Origin: Bradyrhizobium ottawaense
GTDB lineage: Bacteria; Pseudomonadota; Alphaproteobacteria; Rhizobiales; Xanthobacteraceae
Length of the DNA: 64,000 bases
Reading direction: 5' to 3'
Assembly (NCBI RefSeq): GCF_002278135.3
Contig: NZ_CP029425.2
Coordinates: forward strand, 4,440,001-4,504,000
In this document: positions 8,988 to 17,593 of the stretch, piece by piece
Numbering within the stretch: the stretch's first letter is position 1
How the letters are laid out: every line of letters begins with the position of its first letter
Notes under the pieces: model-generated
The model's database searches: none
What the model saw: the letters and a program-made list of their open reading frames with translations, nothing else
What the model was told of the DNA's origin: nothing
Made by a program: the position numbers and the translations under genes

Positions 8988-11228
8988 CTACGCCACCTCG
9001 CCGCGTTCCGAGGCGCCGGCACAATGATCCTGCCAGAACCGGCGATAGGCCGCCTCGACCTCACGCGTATAGAGTTCGACGTTGCCGGCAGGCGAGGCTG
9101 CGATCCGAGCCGGCAGTTCCGCCCGCAACGTCGCCAGATGAGCGGGCTGCGCCGCATATTTGCGCGCGATCGCGGCGTAGCCGTCGTCATCCTCGGCGAC
9201 CCAGTCGTCGAGGCCGACGGCCGCCACGATCGAGCCGCCGGCGCGCGACGAAGAGCCGTTGCCGAGCTTGGCGACGACCGGAACGCCCGCATAGAGGGAT
9301 TCCCAGGTGCTGATGCCGCCATTTTGCGGGAAGGTGTCGAGGGAGATGTCGACTTGCGCAAAGGCCAGCAGATGCTCGTGGCGCGTGGTCGAGCCCAGGC
9401 AGGTGATATTGTCTTCGGCAATGCCCTGGGCTGCGAACCGTGCGATCAGGCCGTCGCGCAGCAAGGGATCGTCGAGCAGCCCGTGCTTGATGATGATCTT
9501 CGAACCCGCCGCCTCGCGCATCACTTTCGACCACACCCGGATCGCCTCATCCGAGATCTTGTAGATGCGGTTGAACACACCGAAGGTCACATGGCCGTTC
9601 CGGAGCATGGGAAGCTCCGAGGGCGGCACGTCCAGGATGGGATCGATCGTGATCAGGCAGGGCAGATCATGGACCTTCTCGACCAGCAAATGGCGCGCCG
9701 AGTGCGGAATGAAGATTGGATCAGCGAGCACGTAATCCATGGTCTGAAGGCCCGTGCCCGTGGCGTGTCCGAAACCCGTGACCTGTATCGGGGCCGGCTT
9801 GCGGGCAAATACGGGGAGCCTGTTGCCAGCCGTATGCCCGGACACGTCGATCAGGATATCGATCTTGTCCGCCTGGATGCGATCGAGGAGCTCGTCGTCC
9901 GAAAGCTGCGCGGCGTCGACCCAGACGTCCGCGAGGGGCTTGAACCTCTCGGTGATCTCATCCTGCAGCGGCCAGCAGGAATAGCAGACGATCTCGAACC
10001 TGGCGTGATCATGATGGCGCAGCACCGGCAACAGCGCGAACGCTGCCGAGTGGTTCCTGAATTCCGACGCGACATAGCCGACGACGATCCGCCTGTCCGG
10101 ATCGAGTTCCCGGGGCGGCAGTGCCCGTTGCGGCAGTCGGGCGCCGATTGCATCCCACCAGGATTTTCGCGCCGCCTGCTGGACCGCGAAATCGGCCTCC
10201 GGCAGATAATCCAGGATGAATATCTTGCGTGCGATCGCATCCGCATAGTCCGGTGAGATCTCGAGCGCCGCGTCGAGATGCTCGAGTGCCGCCGCGACGT
10301 CTCCCTGGTTCGCATAGCAGGCGCCGAGAAGCACGATTGCGTAATCGGACCGCGGATTGTCCTCGAGCAGGATCTTCACGGCCGCGATCGCCTGCGTCGT
10401 GTTCCCCAAGAGAAGGTTGACTTGCGCCTTGCCACGCAGCGCGAGCTCGAGCCGCGGCGATTGCGCCAGTGCCGCATCGAAGTCCGCCGCCGCCTGCTCC
10501 AGGCGGTGCAGATCGAAATTGAGCCGCCCGCGCTGGGCCAGAATCCGCGGTGAACCCGGCTTGATCGCGAGCCCTGCCGCGAGGGCGGCTTCCGCCTCCT
10601 CATAATGCCGGAGCTCGATGCACACCATGCCCTTGCCCGCGATCGCTTCCGCATGACGCGGCTGAAACGACAGGGCGCGATCGAAACTCTCCTTGGCGCG
10701 CTCGGACCGGCCGATCAACAGCTCTGCCATGCCGCGGTTGCAAAATGCATCGGCATAGTCGGGCCGCAGCCCGATCGCGCGTTCGTGCAGCCCGATCGCC
10801 TGTTCGCCGAGGCCGACATTCAGGAGCGTATTGCCGAGATTGGTCAGGGTGATCGGACAATTCGGCTTCAGCGCAATGGCCTTCTCCTGGCATGCGCGGG
10901 CGTCCTGAAATTTCTGGAGATCGAAATACACGGCGCCGAGATTGCCATGGGCATCGGGCGAGCGCGGATCGAGCGCAACCGCGCGTTCGAACAGTCGTTG
11001 CGCCTCCTCCAGCCGCCCGCCCTCATACGCGCGCAGGCCGAGCAGGTGCGTGGCGTGGAAATGATCCGGAACCTCCTCCACAATGCCGCGGCAGAGCGTC
11101 TCGGCCTCGGCAAATCGGCCCTGCCGCAGCGCCTCGACCGCGAGCGACATGACGGCGTCCGCCTGCTTCCTCAACTTCTTTTGCAATCGCGCATTCTGGA
11201 ATGCGCGCGCGCCGACACTGCTCTGCAA
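8988..11228 (-). CDS. TPR plus SPINDLY/OGT-family glycosyltransferase, array copy 4
   Basis: 746 aa, first in transcription order. TTG start at 11228 with a purine-rich GGAGAGA leader. Layout is as in the other copies: coil, about nine TPRs, and a GT41 N-lobe with YVASEFRNHSAAF. Then come DILIDVSGHTAGNRL and the C-lobe DISLDTFPQNGGISTWESL. It ends SERGEVA, as in copy 1. Its TPR region is the most divergent of the four (QGRFAEAETLCRGIVEEV), suggesting a different partner set. The promoter for the array should lie in the 100-nt gap to the aapP stop, or be shared with the aap operon. I do not see a convincing -35/-10 there. Cytosolic; acceptor unknown. Confidence 0.85.
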   Translation of the reverse strand: MQSSVGARAFQNARLQKKLRKQADAVMSLAVEALRQGRFAEAETLCRGIVEEVPDHFHATHLLGLRAYEGGRLEEAQRLFERAVALDPRSPDAHGNLGAVYFDLQKFQDARACQEKAIALKPNCPITLTNLGNTLLNVGLGEQAIGLHERAIGLRPDYADAFCNRGMAELLIGRSERAKESFDRALSFQPRHAEAIAGKGMVCIELRHYEEAEAALAAGLAIKPGSPRILAQRGRLNFDLHRLEQAAADFDAALAQSPRLELALRGKAQVNLLLGNTTQAIAAVKILLEDNPRSDYAIVLLGACYANQGDVAAALEHLDAALEISPDYADAIARKIFILDYLPEADFAVQQAARKSWWDAIGARLPQRALPPRELDPDRRIVVGYVASEFRNHSAAFALLPVLRHHDHARFEIVCYSCWPLQDEITERFKPLADVWVDAAQLSDDELLDRIQADKIDILIDVSGHTAGNRLPVFARKPAPIQVTGFGHATGTGLQTMDYVLADPIFIPHSARHLLVEKVHDLPCLITIDPILDVPPSELPMLRNGHVTFGVFNRIYKISDEAIRVWSKVMREAAGSKIIIKHGLLDDPLLRDGLIARFAAQGIAEDNITCLGSTTRHEHLLAFAQVDISLDTFPQNGGISTWESLYAGVPVVAKLGNGSSSRAGGSIVAAVGLDDWVAEDDDGYAAIARKYAAQPAHLATLRAELPARIAASPAGNVELYTREVEAAYRRFWQDHCAGASERGEVA

Positions 11229-11329
11229 GGTCTCTCTCCGGAAGATGGCCCGGAAAGAGGCACAGCTGATTCGGATGGTGCCAGGCTGGCGGGTCAGTCA
11301 GGCCGGCGCGGGCTCCGGATGGCGAGTGC

Positions 11330-12067
11330 TCAGCGCAGGATCTGGCTCAGGAACAGCTTCGTGCGGGCGTGCTGGGGCGCCGCAAAGAACTCGTTCGGCG
11401 TGTTGGCCTCGATGATCTGGCCGGCGTCCATGAAGACCACGCGGTTGGCGACCTCGCGGGCAAAGCCCATTTCGTGGGTGACGACCAGCATGGTCATGCC
11501 TTCCTCGGCGAGGTCCACCATGGTGTCCAGCACCTCCTTGACCATCTCCGGATCGAGCGCCGAGGTCGGCTCGTCGAACAGCATGACCTTCGGGTTCATG
11601 GTCAGGGCCCGCGCGATCGCGACGCGCTGCTGCTGGCCGCCGGACATCTGACCCGGAAACTTGTTGGCCTGATGCGGGATCTTGACCCGCTCCAGGAACT
11701 TCATCGCGTTGATCTCGGCGTCCTTCTTCGGGATGTTGCGCACCCAGATCGGCGCCAGCGTGCAGTTCTCCAGCACGGTCAGATGCGGGAACAGGTTGAA
11801 GCTCTGGAACACCATGCCGACTTCCCGGCGCACCGCGTCGACGTGCTTGAGGTTGGGGCCGAGCGCGATGCCGTCGACGACGATCTCGCCCTCCTGGAAT
11901 TCCTCCAGCGCGTTGATGCAGCGGATCAGGGTCGACTTGCCGGAGCCCGAGGGTCCGCAGATCACGATGCGCTCTCCCTTCTCGACCGCGAGGTCGATGT
12001 CGCGCAGCACGTGGAAGTCGCCGTACCATTTGTTGAGGCCGGAAATCTTGACGATGGGGTCGGACAT
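11330..12067 (-). CDS. aapP: general L-amino acid ABC transporter, ATP-binding protein
   Basis: Cytoplasmic ATPase of a polar amino-acid importer. 245 aa: Walker [10 protein letters not shown] near residue 40, Q-loop [11 protein letters not shown], signature SGGQQQR, Walker [13 protein letters not shown], and the H-loop histidine in VVTHEM. Length and motifs match AapP/BztD/GlnQ. It is the last gene of aapJQMP, 11 nt after aapM. The next gene on this strand is the first GT41 copy, 101 nt downstream, so readthrough into the array is possible. Confidence 0.93.
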   Translation of the reverse strand: MSDPIVKISGLNKWYGDFHVLRDIDLAVEKGERIVICGPSGSGKSTLIRCINALEEFQEGEIVVDGIALGPNLKHVDAVRREVGMVFQSFNLFPHLTVLENCTLAPIWVRNIPKKDAEINAMKFLERVKIPHQANKFPGQMSGGQQQRVAIARALTMNPKVMLFDEPTSALDPEMVKEVLDTMVDLAEEGMTMLVVTHEMGFAREVANRVVFMDAGQIIEANTPNEFFAAPQHARTKLFLSQILR

Positions 12068-12078
12068 GGTGACCTCGA

Positions 12079-13599
12079 TCAGTTGCGACGGTGGGCGTTG
12101 AGGCGGTGCTCGACGAACAGCGAGTAGCGCGACATTCCAAAGCAGAAGATGAAGTAGATGATCCCGGCGAAGGCGAAGCCGGTGAACGCGGTCGAAGGCG
12201 TTGACCATTTCGGGTCCGAGAACGAGGCCCTGAGCGAGCCGAGCAGATCGAACAGCGCCACGATCGAGACCAGCGAGGTGTCCTTGAACAGCGAGATGAA
12301 GCTGTTGACGAGGTTCGGAATGACGTGACGCAGCGCCTGCGGCAGCACGATCAGCGAGGTCGTCTTCCACCAGGACAGGCCGAGGGCCGCGGCGGCCTCG
12401 CCCTGCCCGCGCGGGATCGCGGCGAGCCCGCCGCGGACGTTCTCGGCCTGATAGGCGCCCGTGAACAGCGCGATGCCGATCAGCGCGCGGACGAGGCCGT
12501 CGACGGTGAAATTGCCGGGCAGGAACAGCGGCAGCATGTAGGTGGCGAAGAACAGCACGGTGATCAGCGGCACGCCGCGCCAGAACTCGATGAAGGCGAT
12601 CGAGAAGATCCGGATCAAGGGAATGGTGGAGCGGCGGCCGAGCGCCAGCGCGATGCCGATCGGCAGCGAGGTGACGATGCCGGTGACGGAGACCACCAGC
12701 GTCACCAGAAGGCCGCCCCACAAATTCGTCGTCACGACCGGCAGTCCACCGCGATCGAGCCCCATCAGCTTGATCACGATAGCGATGGCACCGAAGGCAA
12801 CGATGCTCGAGGCCAGAGCGCGCCAGCCGGTGCGCAAGCCGCCGCCGAGACCGAAGGCGATCAACGACACGACCGCGGTGGTGACGGCGAAATCGGCCCA
12901 GATCGACTGACCCGCGCCCTGGATCTGATCGCGCAGCCAGGTCAGCGGAAGGATCAGCCAGGAGATCGCCGTGCCGACCAGCACGATAAAATTCCCGACC
13001 AACCACAACAACGGCGCGGCGGCGGATGTCTTGCTGAGACCGAGCACGGCCTGCCCGGCGCCGATGATGCTGTCGCCGAACAATTCCAGCAGGCCGGCGG
13101 TCCAGCTGAGACCAAAGCCCTTGATGCCGCCACCGTGCAGCAGAAAGAACGCGACCACAGGAAATGCGAAGAAGAACAGACTGGCGTTGAGCCCCTTCGC
13201 CGGCAGACGGGGCACGAGCAGCGGCACCAGCAGGGCCACCGCAAGAATGAAGGTGAGGTTGACCCGCCAGCGCTCGGCCTCGGGATAAAAACCGTAGATC
13301 AATTGCGGCAGCTTGGCCTGGATGTAGGGCCAGCAGGCGCCGACCGCAAAGCCGGCGTTCTCCGCGAGGCATGCCGTGCGGTCCTTGCCGCTCCAGACCG
13401 CATCGACCATCAGGAACCTGACCGAGGGAACGATGGTGAACCACAACAGCAAGGCGCCAACGATCGTGAGCAGGATGTTGGTCGGCGAGTTGAACAGGCG
13501 CGTGCGCATCAGCCCGACAAAGCCCGTGGTCTTCACAGGCGCGGGACGTTCGGTGAGCAGGTCCCGGCGGACGAAGCTGCTCGAGGCGATATCGCTCAT
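12079..13599 (-). CDS. aapM: general L-amino acid ABC transporter, permease
   Basis: 506 aa inner-membrane permease. An extended N-terminal half carries several membrane spans and a periplasmic loop with paired cysteines, as in AapM/BztC. The HisM-type permease domain is in the C-terminal half, with the EAA-loop-like [18 protein letters not shown] near residue 390. The ATG at 13599 overlaps the aapQ stop by 4 nt (ATGA), which fixes the start. The frame is open 9 codons further upstream, but that would only extend into aapQ. It pairs with AapQ to form the translocation pore. Confidence 0.92.
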   Translation of the reverse strand: MSDIASSSFVRRDLLTERPAPVKTTGFVGLMRTRLFNSPTNILLTIVGALLLWFTIVPSVRFLMVDAVWSGKDRTACLAENAGFAVGACWPYIQAKLPQLIYGFYPEAERWRVNLTFILAVALLVPLLVPRLPAKGLNASLFFFAFPVVAFFLLHGGGIKGFGLSWTAGLLELFGDSIIGAGQAVLGLSKTSAAAPLLWLVGNFIVLVGTAISWLILPLTWLRDQIQGAGQSIWADFAVTTAVVSLIAFGLGGGLRTGWRALASSIVAFGAIAIVIKLMGLDRGGLPVVTTNLWGGLLVTLVVSVTGIVTSLPIGIALALGRRSTIPLIRIFSIAFIEFWRGVPLITVLFFATYMLPLFLPGNFTVDGLVRALIGIALFTGAYQAENVRGGLAAIPRGQGEAAAALGLSWWKTTSLIVLPQALRHVIPNLVNSFISLFKDTSLVSIVALFDLLGSLRASFSDPKWSTPSTAFTGFAFAGIIYFIFCFGMSRYSLFVEHRLNAHRRN

Positions 13600-14801
13600 G
13601 CGCCCAGACTCCGGCTGACGCGCCACCCGTAGACGCTCATGATCGCGCTGGTGAGCAGCGAGATCAGGAGATAGATGCCCATGGTCATCGCGATGATCTC
13701 GATCGCCTGCCCGGTCTGGCTCAGCGACGTGCCGGCGAACACCGAGACGAGGTCAGGATAGCCGATCGCGACCGCCAGCGACGAGTTCTTGGTGAGATTG
13801 AGGTACTGGTTGGTCAGCGGCGGCACGATGACGCGCATGGCCTGAGGCACGACGACCAGCCGGAGCGTGGTGCCGCGGCTGAGGCCGAGCGAGGCCCCCG
13901 CCTCCATCTGCCCCTTGTGGACCGACAGGATTCCGGCGCGCACGATCTCGGCGATGAAGGCGGCGGTATAGGTCGACAGCGCCAGCGTCAGCGCCACGAA
14001 CTCCGGAATGATCCGCGATCCGCCGGCGAAATTGAAGCCCTTCAGCTGCGGCAGCTCGAAGGTAAAGGGCAGACCGAACACCAATATCGTGGCGAGCGGC
14101 AGGCCGAACAGCAGGCCAAGCACAGTGGGCCAGATCCGGATCATCCGCCCTTCCTGAAACAGCGCGCGCCGCGCATAGAAGCGCAAGGCCAGGGACGCGA
14201 CGATACCGAGCGCCAGCATCGCCAGAAATGGCTCCAGGCCGCTTCCGCCGACCGGGCTTGGAATGACGAGGCCCCGATTGCTGATGAAGGCAACGCCGAG
14301 CAGCGAGATGCTCTGCCGCGGATTGGGCAAGGCCGCCAGCACCGCGAGGTACCAGAACAGGATCTGGAACAGCAGCGGCAGGTTGCGGATGAGCTCGACA
14401 TAGATCTCGCCGACGCGGGACAACAGCCAATTGGGTGACAGCCGGCACAGCGCGACGATGAAGCCGATCAAGGTGGCGAAGACGATGCCCACCACCGAGA
14501 CCACGAGCGTGTTCAGGAGCCCGACCACGAACACGCGCAGGAACGTGTCCGAGCCGGTATAGGAGATCAGGGTCTGGTTGACGTCGAAGCCGGCATTATT
14601 CCTGAGGAAGCCGAAGCCGGCGGCAATGTGCTGGTTTTCGAGGTTGGCGCGGGCATTGGAGACGATCTCATAGCCGATCCAGCCCAGGATCGCCGCGAAG
14701 GCAAACTGGACGGCAACGCCGTTCCAGCCTGCCTTGCCACCCAGAACGCGCCTGATCTTCAGCGCGATCTGGGGTGGCGGTTTTCGGGCCTCGGTGCTCA
14801 T
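13596..14801 (-). CDS. aapQ: general L-amino acid ABC transporter, permease
   Basis: 401 aa inner-membrane protein. The first span ([14 protein letters not shown]) is followed by a periplasmic segment. The permease core starts around residue 90 ([20 protein letters not shown]), and the coupling helix lies around [23 protein letters not shown] long insert between core helices (residues 175-255) is typical of AapQ/BztB. It overlaps aapM by 4 nt and begins 24 nt after the aapJ stop. Partner of AapM. Confidence 0.92.
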   Translation of the reverse strand: MSTEARKPPPQIALKIRRVLGGKAGWNGVAVQFAFAAILGWIGYEIVSNARANLENQHIAAGFGFLRNNAGFDVNQTLISYTGSDTFLRVFVVGLLNTLVVSVVGIVFATLIGFIVALCRLSPNWLLSRVGEIYVELIRNLPLLFQILFWYLAVLAALPNPRQSISLLGVAFISNRGLVIPSPVGGSGLEPFLAMLALGIVASLALRFYARRALFQEGRMIRIWPTVLGLLFGLPLATILVFGLPFTFELPQLKGFNFAGGSRIIPEFVALTLALSTYTAAFIAEIVRAGILSVHKGQMEAGASLGLSRGTTLRLVVVPQAMRVIVPPLTNQYLNLTKNSSLAVAIGYPDLVSVFAGTSLSQTGQAIEIIAMTMGIYLLISLLTSAIMSVYGWRVSRSLGA

Positions 14802-14825
14802 GCCGCAGCCAGCGGATCAGGATGA

Positions 14826-15842
14826 TCAGCGGATCGGCGGCGCGTACTGAAGACCGCCCTTGTTCCAGAGATTGTTGAGACCGCGATTGATGGCGAGCGG
14901 CGAGCCCGCGCCGACATTGCGATCGAACACCTCGCCGTAATTGCCGACCGCCTTCACGATCCGCACCACCCAGTCCTTGGTCAGGCCGAGCTGTTCGCCG
15001 AAATTGCCGTCGGTGCCGAGGACGCGCTTCAACTCGGGATTTTCCAGCTTTGCTTTCTCGTCTACGTTCTTCGAGCTCACGCCAAGCTCTTCGGCGGTGA
15101 CCATCGCGAACAGCGTCCACTTCACGATGTCGAACCACTGATCGTCGCCGTGGCGCACCATGGGGCCGAGCGGCTCCTTCGAGATGATTTCGGGAAGCAC
15201 CATGTGGTCGTTGGGATTGGCAAGCTTCAGGCGATTGGCGTACAGGCCCGACTGATCGGTGGTGAAGACGTCGCAGCGTCCGGCCTCATAGGCCTTGACC
15301 GTTTCGTCGTTGGTGCCGAACGCGATCACCTCGTACTTCATGTTATTGGCCTTGAAGTAGTCGGCCAGATTCTGCTCGGTGGTAGTGCCGGTCTGCACGC
15401 AGACCGAGGCGCTGTTGAGCTCGAGCGCCGAATTCACCTTGAGCGACTTCTTCACCATGAAGCCCTGCCCGTCATAATAGGTCACGCCGGTAAAATTGGC
15501 GCCGAGCGAGGTATCACGCGAGATGGTCCAGGTGGTGTTGCGCGAGAGCACGTCGATTTCGCCGGATTGCAGCGCGGTGAAGCGGTCCTTGGCGGACAGC
15601 GGCACGTATTTGACCTTGGTCGCATCGTTGAAGATCGCCCCGGCGATCGCCTTGCAGACGTCGACGTCGAGGCCGGTCCAATTGCCCTTGTCGTCGGGCG
15701 AGGAGAATCCCGGCAGGCCCTGGCTGACGCCGCAGGACAGCATGCCCCGGTCCTTGACCGTCTTGAGCGTTTGCGCATCGGCGGCCTGGGCGGAGAGGCC
15801 GGCGGCGAGAGCAAGGGTGAGAGCCAGGGTTACGCGTTTCAT
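14826..15842 (-). CDS. aapJ: general L-amino acid ABC transporter, periplasmic binding protein
   Basis: 338 aa. The signal peptide is MKRVTLALTLALAAGLSAQAADA, with cleavage probably after ADA. The SBP_bac_3 fold follows: TLKTVKDRGMLSCGVSQGLP at the mature N-terminus, then GLDVDVCKAIAGAIF and ALQSGEIDVLSRNTTWTISRD. A cysteine pair (C in MLSCGV and C in VDVCKA) resembles other AapJ proteins. I chose the ATG at 15842 because it starts the signal peptide; the frame is open 46 codons upstream without one. First gene of aapJQMP, it captures broad-range polar and other L-amino acids in the periplasm. Confidence 0.93.
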   Translation of the reverse strand: MKRVTLALTLALAAGLSAQAADAQTLKTVKDRGMLSCGVSQGLPGFSSPDDKGNWTGLDVDVCKAIAGAIFNDATKVKYVPLSAKDRFTALQSGEIDVLSRNTTWTISRDTSLGANFTGVTYYDGQGFMVKKSLKVNSALELNSASVCVQTGTTTEQNLADYFKANNMKYEVIAFGTNDETVKAYEAGRCDVFTTDQSGLYANRLKLANPNDHMVLPEIISKEPLGPMVRHGDDQWFDIVKWTLFAMVTAEELGVSSKNVDEKAKLENPELKRVLGTDGNFGEQLGLTKDWVVRIVKAVGNYGEVFDRNVGAGSPLAINRGLNNLWNKGGLQYAPPIR

Positions 15843-16129
15843 GGGCTTTGGGCCTTTCAAAGTCGTATCAAGGAACGTTGTCTCAGGATCATCCCTGCCA
15901 GGGCCAGGCGTATCAAGGCCAGCCCTGCAAGAGTCATGCTGGAAAACCTTGCCGAACACCCGCCGATCCCGAAAGGCCATACCTTAATCCCCGCCGCAGC
16001 GCCGGCCGATATGGCTGTGACACAAGGTCCGGTCAGACGATGGATCGAAGGTCGCGGCAGGCCCCTCAACATGCGGCGACTGAATAGCACCTGCGCATCA
16101 CAGAACGACTGGCGTGCCGGGTCAAGGGG
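15843..16129. other. divergent intergenic region, aapJ and metC leaders
   Basis: There are 388 nt between the divergent aapJ and metC starts, and no coding frame I trust. The aapJ promoter should lie here. I see no clear sigma-54 -24/-12 pair and no riboswitch that I recognise. Confidence 0.5.
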
Positions 16130-16157
16130 TTGACGGGACTCTTCTGTGTTCTGTTAT
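16130..16157 (+). promoter_or_regulatory. probable sigma-70 promoter of the cystathionine beta-lyase gene
   Basis: TTGACG at 16130-16135 and TGTTAT at 16152-16157, separated by 16 nt, in an otherwise GC-rich region. Transcription would start near 16165. A small GGCC-tttc-GGCC hairpin follows at 16168-16179, leaving a leader of about 65 nt before the ATG at 16231. Inference from consensus only. Confidence 0.45.
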
Positions 16158-16230
16158 TAACGACAGCGGCCTTTCGGCCAGCCCGTCAGGCGCCAAGCCC
16201 GAGCGGAAACGCGGTTTTGAAAGCAGACGC

Positions 16231-17415
16231 ATGGATTCCTCGCACCCCCAAGAGCAGCAGGCCGAGACCCGGCTGGTCACCTCCGGCCGCGACACCAAGG
16301 CGCAGAAGGGGTTCGTCAATCCGCCGGTCTTTCACGGCTCGACCGTGCTCTACCCGACTGCGGAGGACCTGCACGCCCATCGCGGCGAGTTCACGTATGG
16401 CCGCCACGGTTCCCCTACCACCAAGGCGTTCCAGGAGACGCTGATGGCGCTGGAGGGACCACAATGCGCCGGCGTCGGCATCGTCCCGTCCGGGCTGTCG
16501 GCGATCTCGACCACCCTGCTCTCGGTGCTCAAGGCCGGAGACCATCTCCTGGTCTGCGACAACGTCTATCGGCCCTCGCGCAATTTCTGCAACGGCATGC
16601 TCACCCGCCTTGGCGTCGAGACCACCTATTTCGATCCGATGATCGGCGCCGGCATCGACAAGCTGTTCAAGCCCAACACCCGGGCCGTTCTGGTGGAGGC
16701 CCCGGGCTCGCAATCGTTCGAGATGCCGGACATTCGCGCCATCGCCGAGGTCACGCATGGGCACGGCGCGCTCGTCATCGACGACAATACCTGGGCGACG
16801 CCGCTCTATCACCGCTCGCTCGAACAGGGCGTCGACATCAGCATGCAGGCCGCCACCAAATATATCGGCGGCCATTCCGACATCATGTTCGGCACGATCT
16901 CGGCCAACGCCAAGGCGTGGCCGATGGTCACTGAAGGCATCCGCCTGCTCGGCGTCTGCGCCGGACCCGACGACGTCTTCCTGGCGCTGCGCGGCCTGCG
17001 CACGCTGTCGGTGCGGCTGGCACAGCATCACCGCTCCGGGCTCGACATGGCGCGTTGGCTCGCTGCTAGACCCGAGGTCGCGCGCGTGCTGCATCCCGGC
17101 TTGGAGACCGATCCCGGTCACGCGATCTGGAAGCGGGACTTCACCGGCGCCTCCGGCCTGTTCAGCATCGTGCTGAAGCCGGCCCCGCAGAAGGCCGTCG
17201 ACACCATGCTCAACACGCTCAAACTGTTCGGCATGGGCTTCTCCTGGGGCGGCTTCGAGAGCCTTGCAATTCCCTTCGACTGCGACGCCTATCGCACCGC
17301 GACCAAGTGGTCGCCGGGCGGCCCGACGCTGCGTCTCCACATTGGCCTCGAGAGCGTCGACGACCTCAAGGCCGATCTCGACCGCGGCTTCGCTGCCCTC
17401 AAAGCGGCAATGTGA
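16231..17415 (+). CDS. metC: cystathionine beta-lyase
   Basis: PLP enzyme cleaving cystathionine to homocysteine, ammonia and pyruvate in methionine synthesis. 394 aa. Cys/Met-metabolism PLP family: FTYGRHGSPTTKAFQETL near residue 55, the cofactor-stacking region IVPSGLSAI, and Schiff-base lysine K210 in AATKYIGGHSD. The C-terminal FSWGGFESLAIPF is typical of MetC. The ATG at 16231 gives the normal family N-terminus; the open frame upstream is non-homologous. Monocistronic, divergent from aapJ. Other members of this family (cystathionine gamma-synthase, O-acetylhomoserine sulfhydrylase) are possible, but FSWGG favours beta-lyase. Confidence 0.88.
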   Translation: MDSSHPQEQQAETRLVTSGRDTKAQKGFVNPPVFHGSTVLYPTAEDLHAHRGEFTYGRHGSPTTKAFQETLMALEGPQCAGVGIVPSGLSAISTTLLSVLKAGDHLLVCDNVYRPSRNFCNGMLTRLGVETTYFDPMIGAGIDKLFKPNTRAVLVEAPGSQSFEMPDIRAIAEVTHGHGALVIDDNTWATPLYHRSLEQGVDISMQAATKYIGGHSDIMFGTISANAKAWPMVTEGIRLLGVCAGPDDVFLALRGLRTLSVRLAQHHRSGLDMARWLAARPEVARVLHPGLETDPGHAIWKRDFTGASGLFSIVLKPAPQKAVDTMLNTLKLFGMGFSWGGFESLAIPFDCDAYRTATKWSPGGPTLRLHIGLESVDDLKADLDRGFAALKAAM

Positions 17416-17499
17416 GCCTGCTCACAAGGCATCTCGACCGCGGACGCGCCAACGCGCGCCGCGACGGACGCGCAATGCGCGCCGTGGGAACGTGCAGCT

Positions 17500-17557
17500 G
17501 GCGTAAACGTTAACGCCGACGCGCCAACAAAAGGTTTGAACCTCAAGCATTTGGCGC
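17500..17557 (+). promoter_or_regulatory. nested palindromes ahead of the phosphate transporter
   Basis: Two palindromes lie close together. The first is GGCGTAAACGTTAACGCC at 17500-17517, with eight of nine base pairs symmetric. The second is an arm pair, GCGCCAA at 17521-17527 and TTGGCGC at 17551-17557, enclosing GGTTTGAACC. They lie 37-94 nt before the transporter start, where operators would be expected. No Pho box (CTGTCAT repeats) is evident. Confidence 0.35.
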
Positions 17558-17593
17558 TAGCCTCACAAATCGACTCCAATCCGGACACGGAGC

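Larger units (their letters stand above)
1869..11228 (-). repeat. four-copy tandem gene array, units of about 2.37 kb
   Basis: The four start codons lie at 4109, 6484, 8874 and 11228, giving unit spacings of 2375, 2390 and 2354 nt. Both genes and spacers are repeated: each leader carries a version of gagtctaactgattcg just upstream of the ribosome binding site. Copies 1 and 2 are almost identical over a few hundred bases, for example 2136-2520 against 4521-4905. This indicates recent duplication or gene conversion. Confidence 0.9.

Noticed and set aside
1869..11228. Reading the array as TPR-only scaffold proteins
   Set aside because: Three copies retain full N-lobe and C-lobe glycosyltransferase motifs; only copy 2 would give TPR-only fragments.
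16136..16230. Possible SAM-type riboswitch before cystathionine beta-lyase
   Set aside because: A small hairpin is present, but I cannot find the conserved SAM-II core elements.
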